Positions 6,885 through 8,196 of a stretch of DNA of 8,196 nt are shown piece after piece (the first letter of the stretch is position 1; every line of letters begins with the position of its first letter). Both the position numbers and the translations under genes were made by a program. The stretch comes from Clostridiales bacterium. GTDB lineage: Bacteria; Bacillota; Clostridia; Lutisporales; Lutisporaceae. The notes under the pieces are model-generated. The model had not been told where the DNA came from, made no database searches, and saw only the letters and a list, made by a program, of their open reading frames with translations. The DNA is taken from the NCBI GenBank assembly GCA_012522255.1, contig JAAYKT010000179.1, forward strand, positions 1-8,196. The letters run 5' to 3'.

Positions 6885-7930
6885 TGTATCCTCACCTTCT
6901 TCATAATGTGAAAATCCGAAGGCATGACACTCATACCTACCTTCGAGCCCACAGGCTCCATTAGCGTACTGTGAACCATCCAGTTATACCCGCTGTCATC
7001 TTTTATAAACATTTCATAATGAACACCCTTAAAAATGACTGATTCAACAATACCCCTTATCATTCCCTCATTATGTGGAACCAACTTAATATCCTCCGGG
7101 CGTATCACCACATCAACATTTTCATTATCCTTAAAACCTTTATCTACACAATTAAATCCTTTGTCTTTTATCTTTACGTAAAAATCCTTTACCATTACTC
7201 CATCTATTATATTGCTTTCACCGATAAAATCAGCCACAAAAGCATTTTTAGGCTCGTTATAAATATCCACCGGGGTACCTATTTGTTGTATTACCCCCTC
7301 ATTCATAACAACTATTGTATCTGACATTGTCAGAGCCTCTTCCTGGTCATGAGTTACATACACAAAAGTAATACCCAATGTCTGCTGTATCTTTTTCAAC
7401 TCCAACTGCATATCTTTTCTTAGCTTTAAATCAAGGGCACCTAAAGGTTCGTCCAGAAGTAAAACCTGTGGTTCATTAACCAAAGCCCTTGCAATAGCTA
7501 TACGCTGCTGTTGACCGCCGCTTAATGAATCAATTTTTCTCTTCTCATAACCGGTTAGATTGACTAATCCTAAAACCTCTCTGACTTTTTCTTTTATAAA
7601 CTTTTCTTCTTTCTTTTTAATTCTTAATCCAAATGCTATATTCTCATAAACATTCATATGGGTAAATAATGCATATTTCTGAAAAACAGTATTTACCTTC
7701 CTTTTATAAGGTGGAAGATTATTAATCCTTTTCCCTTCAAAAAGAATATCCCCTGTATCGGGAGTTTCAAAGCCTCCGATAATCCTTAAAGTAGTTGTTT
7801 TACCACAACCACTGGGCCCTAATAAAGTTAAAAACTCATTCCTGTTAAAATATAAAGTGATATTCTGTAGGACTTTCTGCCCGTCAAATTCCTTCGAAAT
7901 ATCAACCAATCTGATAATTTCCTCATGCAT
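6881..7930 (-). CDS. potA: Spermidine/putrescine ABC transporter ATP-binding protein PotA
   Basis: A 349-residue ATPase that powers polyamine uptake from the cytoplasmic side of PotB/PotC. All nucleotide-binding motifs are intact: Walker A GPSGCGKTT (38-46), Q-loop Gln84, signature LSGGQ (136-140), Walker B VLLLDEP (156-162), D-loop ALD (165-167) and H-loop His194. A C-terminal TOBE-type domain (about 270-345, from VVIRPEDIKLV) is present, as in PotA and other importer ATPases of this class. The PotA assignment rests on sequence style (FDGQKVLQNITL, YKRKVNTVFQKYALFTHM) together with the adjoining potBCD. Start is fixed by GGAGGAAG at 7942-7935, seven bases before ATG. First gene of the operon. 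Confidence 0.95.
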   Translation of the reverse strand: MHEEIIRLVDISKEFDGQKVLQNITLYFNRNEFLTLLGPSGCGKTTTLRIIGGFETPDTGDILFEGKRINNLPPYKRKVNTVFQKYALFTHMNVYENIAFGLRIKKKEEKFIKEKVREVLGLVNLTGYEKRKIDSLSGGQQQRIAIARALVNEPQVLLLDEPLGALDLKLRKDMQLELKKIQQTLGITFVYVTHDQEEALTMSDTIVVMNEGVIQQIGTPVDIYNEPKNAFVADFIGESNIIDGVMVKDFYVKIKDKGFNCVDKGFKDNENVDVVIRPEDIKLVPHNEGMIRGIVESVIFKGVHYEMFIKDDSGYNWMVHSTLMEPVGSKVGMSVMPSDFHIMKKVRIQ

Positions 7931-7961
7931 TTATCTTCCTCCATTATCAAATTAGAATAAT

Positions 7962-8108
7962 TTAATGCAACAATCTACATATAACAATGTATTTTTATCA
8001 CAATGGAAATGCAATGTCAATATAATAAACCTCAATATTATTATTATTTATTTTCAACTCAATTGACAAGTTAAACGCAACCAGTGGTCACATGGGCAGT
8101 TGCATTAA
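7962..8108. repeat. 10-bp inverted repeat flanking the pot promoter
   Basis: TTAATGCAAC at 7962-7971 is the exact reverse complement of GTTGCATTAA at 8099-8108. The arms enclose the pot promoter and the divergent region. Possible explanations are a pair of regulator half-sites or a related terminal repeat of the sequence on the right; neither is demonstrated. Confidence 0.4.
7992..8020 (-). promoter_or_regulatory. Promoter of the potABCD operon
   Basis: On the minus strand a perfect TTGACA (8020-8015) is followed after exactly 17 bases by TAAAAA (7997-7992), preceded by TG one base upstream (TGATAAAAA), an extended -10. The expected transcription start is near 7985, giving a leader of about 55 bases to the potA ATG. 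No riboswitch fold or clear operator is seen in this short leader. Confidence 0.6.
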
Positions 8109-8110
8109 GT

Positions 8111-8139
8111 TTTACAAAGTGGGGGGTCTCGTTTAGTAT
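8111..8139 (+). promoter_or_regulatory. Putative rightward promoter for a gene beyond the right edge
   Basis: TTTACA (8111-8116) and TAGTAT (8134-8139) are separated by exactly 17 bases; they match the sigma-A consensus in five and four of six positions. The expected start is near 8146, leading into the palindrome and its Shine-Dalgarno sequence. It is divergent from the pot promoter. Confidence 0.4.
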
Positions 8140-8167
8140 TGCAAATAATAGTTTGTTAACATCTATC

Positions 8168-8191
8168 ACCTCCTCCCATATGGGAGGAGGT
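8168..8191. repeat. Perfect 24-bp palindrome containing Shine-Dalgarno sequences on both strands
   Basis: The 12-base arm ACCTCCTCCCAT is followed immediately by its exact reverse complement ATGGGAGGAGGT. On the plus strand GGGAGGAGG (8182-8190) is a strong ribosome binding site pointing to a start codon just outside the window. On the minus strand the same element extends into AGGAGGTGAT, a complete match to the 16S rRNA 3' end, but is followed only by a nine-codon frame (MLTNYYLQY). In RNA the site would be buried in the hairpin stem. Confidence 0.7.
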
Positions 8192-8196
8192 TGCGT

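Larger units (their letters stand above)
8063..8196 (+). mobile_element. Possible left end of an insertion sequence (IS21-like), continuing past the window
   Basis: This stretch is less AT-rich than its surroundings and is built of repeated pieces. AAGTTAAACGCAACCAGTGG (8069-8088) and AAGTTTTACAAAGTGG (8108-8123) look like diverged direct repeats. Multiple GTGG-ended terminal repeats of this sort are a known trait of IS21-family ends. A rightward promoter and a Shine-Dalgarno sequence aim at a gene that would begin just beyond 8196, where a transposase gene would be expected. No transposase sequence is visible and no target-site duplication can be checked, so this remains a hypothesis; an ordinary divergent regulatory region is the alternative. 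Confidence 0.3.
8075..8196. repeat. 8-bp inverted repeat ending at the window edge
   Basis: ACGCAACC at 8075-8082 is the exact reverse complement of GGTTGCGT at 8189-8196. In RNA it could close a domain of about 122 nt. The right arm overlaps the last three bases of the 24-bp palindrome, so the two pairings exclude each other in part. The repeat may be longer, because the right arm is cut by the window end. Confidence 0.4.

Noticed and set aside
7073..7324. 83-codon plus-strand frame opposite potA
   Set aside because: Composition is typical of the antisense of an AT-rich gene, and it lies inside an intact potA.
8165..8175. ATCACCTCCT resembling the 3' end of 16S rRNA
   Set aside because: The bases before it do not match 16S rRNA; it is only the complement of a Shine-Dalgarno sequence within the palindrome.
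8071..8196. 41-codon minus-strand frame open to the right edge (from TQPPP to TTGCV)
   Set aside because: It crosses the perfect palindrome and the repeats, resembles no known C-terminus, and its length is compatible with chance; I could not support it as a gene.

Overview
The window is AT-rich, with compact operons, strong GGAGG-type ribosome binding sites, a lipoprotein transporter subunit and several families common in low-GC Gram-positives (YmaF, a clostridial-type TtcA homologue, stand-alone glutamate formimidoyltransferase). This points to an anaerobic member of the Bacillota, probably Clostridia; genus cannot be told from this sequence. UGA ends several genes and UGG encodes Trp, so the genetic code is standard.

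Layout. Positions 1-1196 carry two rightward genes: the 3' part of a DUF3810 putative membrane zinc metalloprotease (its 5' end lies outside the window) and a small His-rich YmaF-family protein. They converge with a long leftward block. An imperfect hairpin at about 1197-1232 has its T-tract on the minus strand and ends the leftward transcription. The leftward genes, in order of transcription, are potA-potB-potC-potD (7930 to 4235), a TtcA-like PP-loop protein (4062 to 3319), glutamate formimidoyltransferase (3216 to 2320) and a P1/DmpA-type self-cleaving peptidase (2247 to 1264). The four pot genes overlap by 4, 7 and 4 bases and form a complete polyamine importer: ATPase, two permeases and a binding lipoprotein. 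A good sigma-A-like promoter lies before potA and a weaker one before ftcD. No gene-free stretch exceeds 300 bases; the longest is 7931-8196.

Most notable points. (1) The TtcA-like gene seems to have lost its N-terminus: family-like sequence continues in the same frame upstream of the only available ATG but is cut by an in-frame UGA, and a further in-frame UAA lies between it and a well-placed GTG start. (2) The right edge, 8063-8196, is unlike the rest: a rightward promoter, diverged direct repeats, an 8-bp inverted repeat and a perfect 24-bp palindrome built around a Shine-Dalgarno sequence. It looks like the left end of a mobile element, possibly IS21-like, whose first gene would begin just outside the window. 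(3) The YmaF protein has six HxH motifs in a regular threefold repeat.

I did not find a convincing new defence or biosynthetic system. Most of the window is ordinary metabolism and transport.
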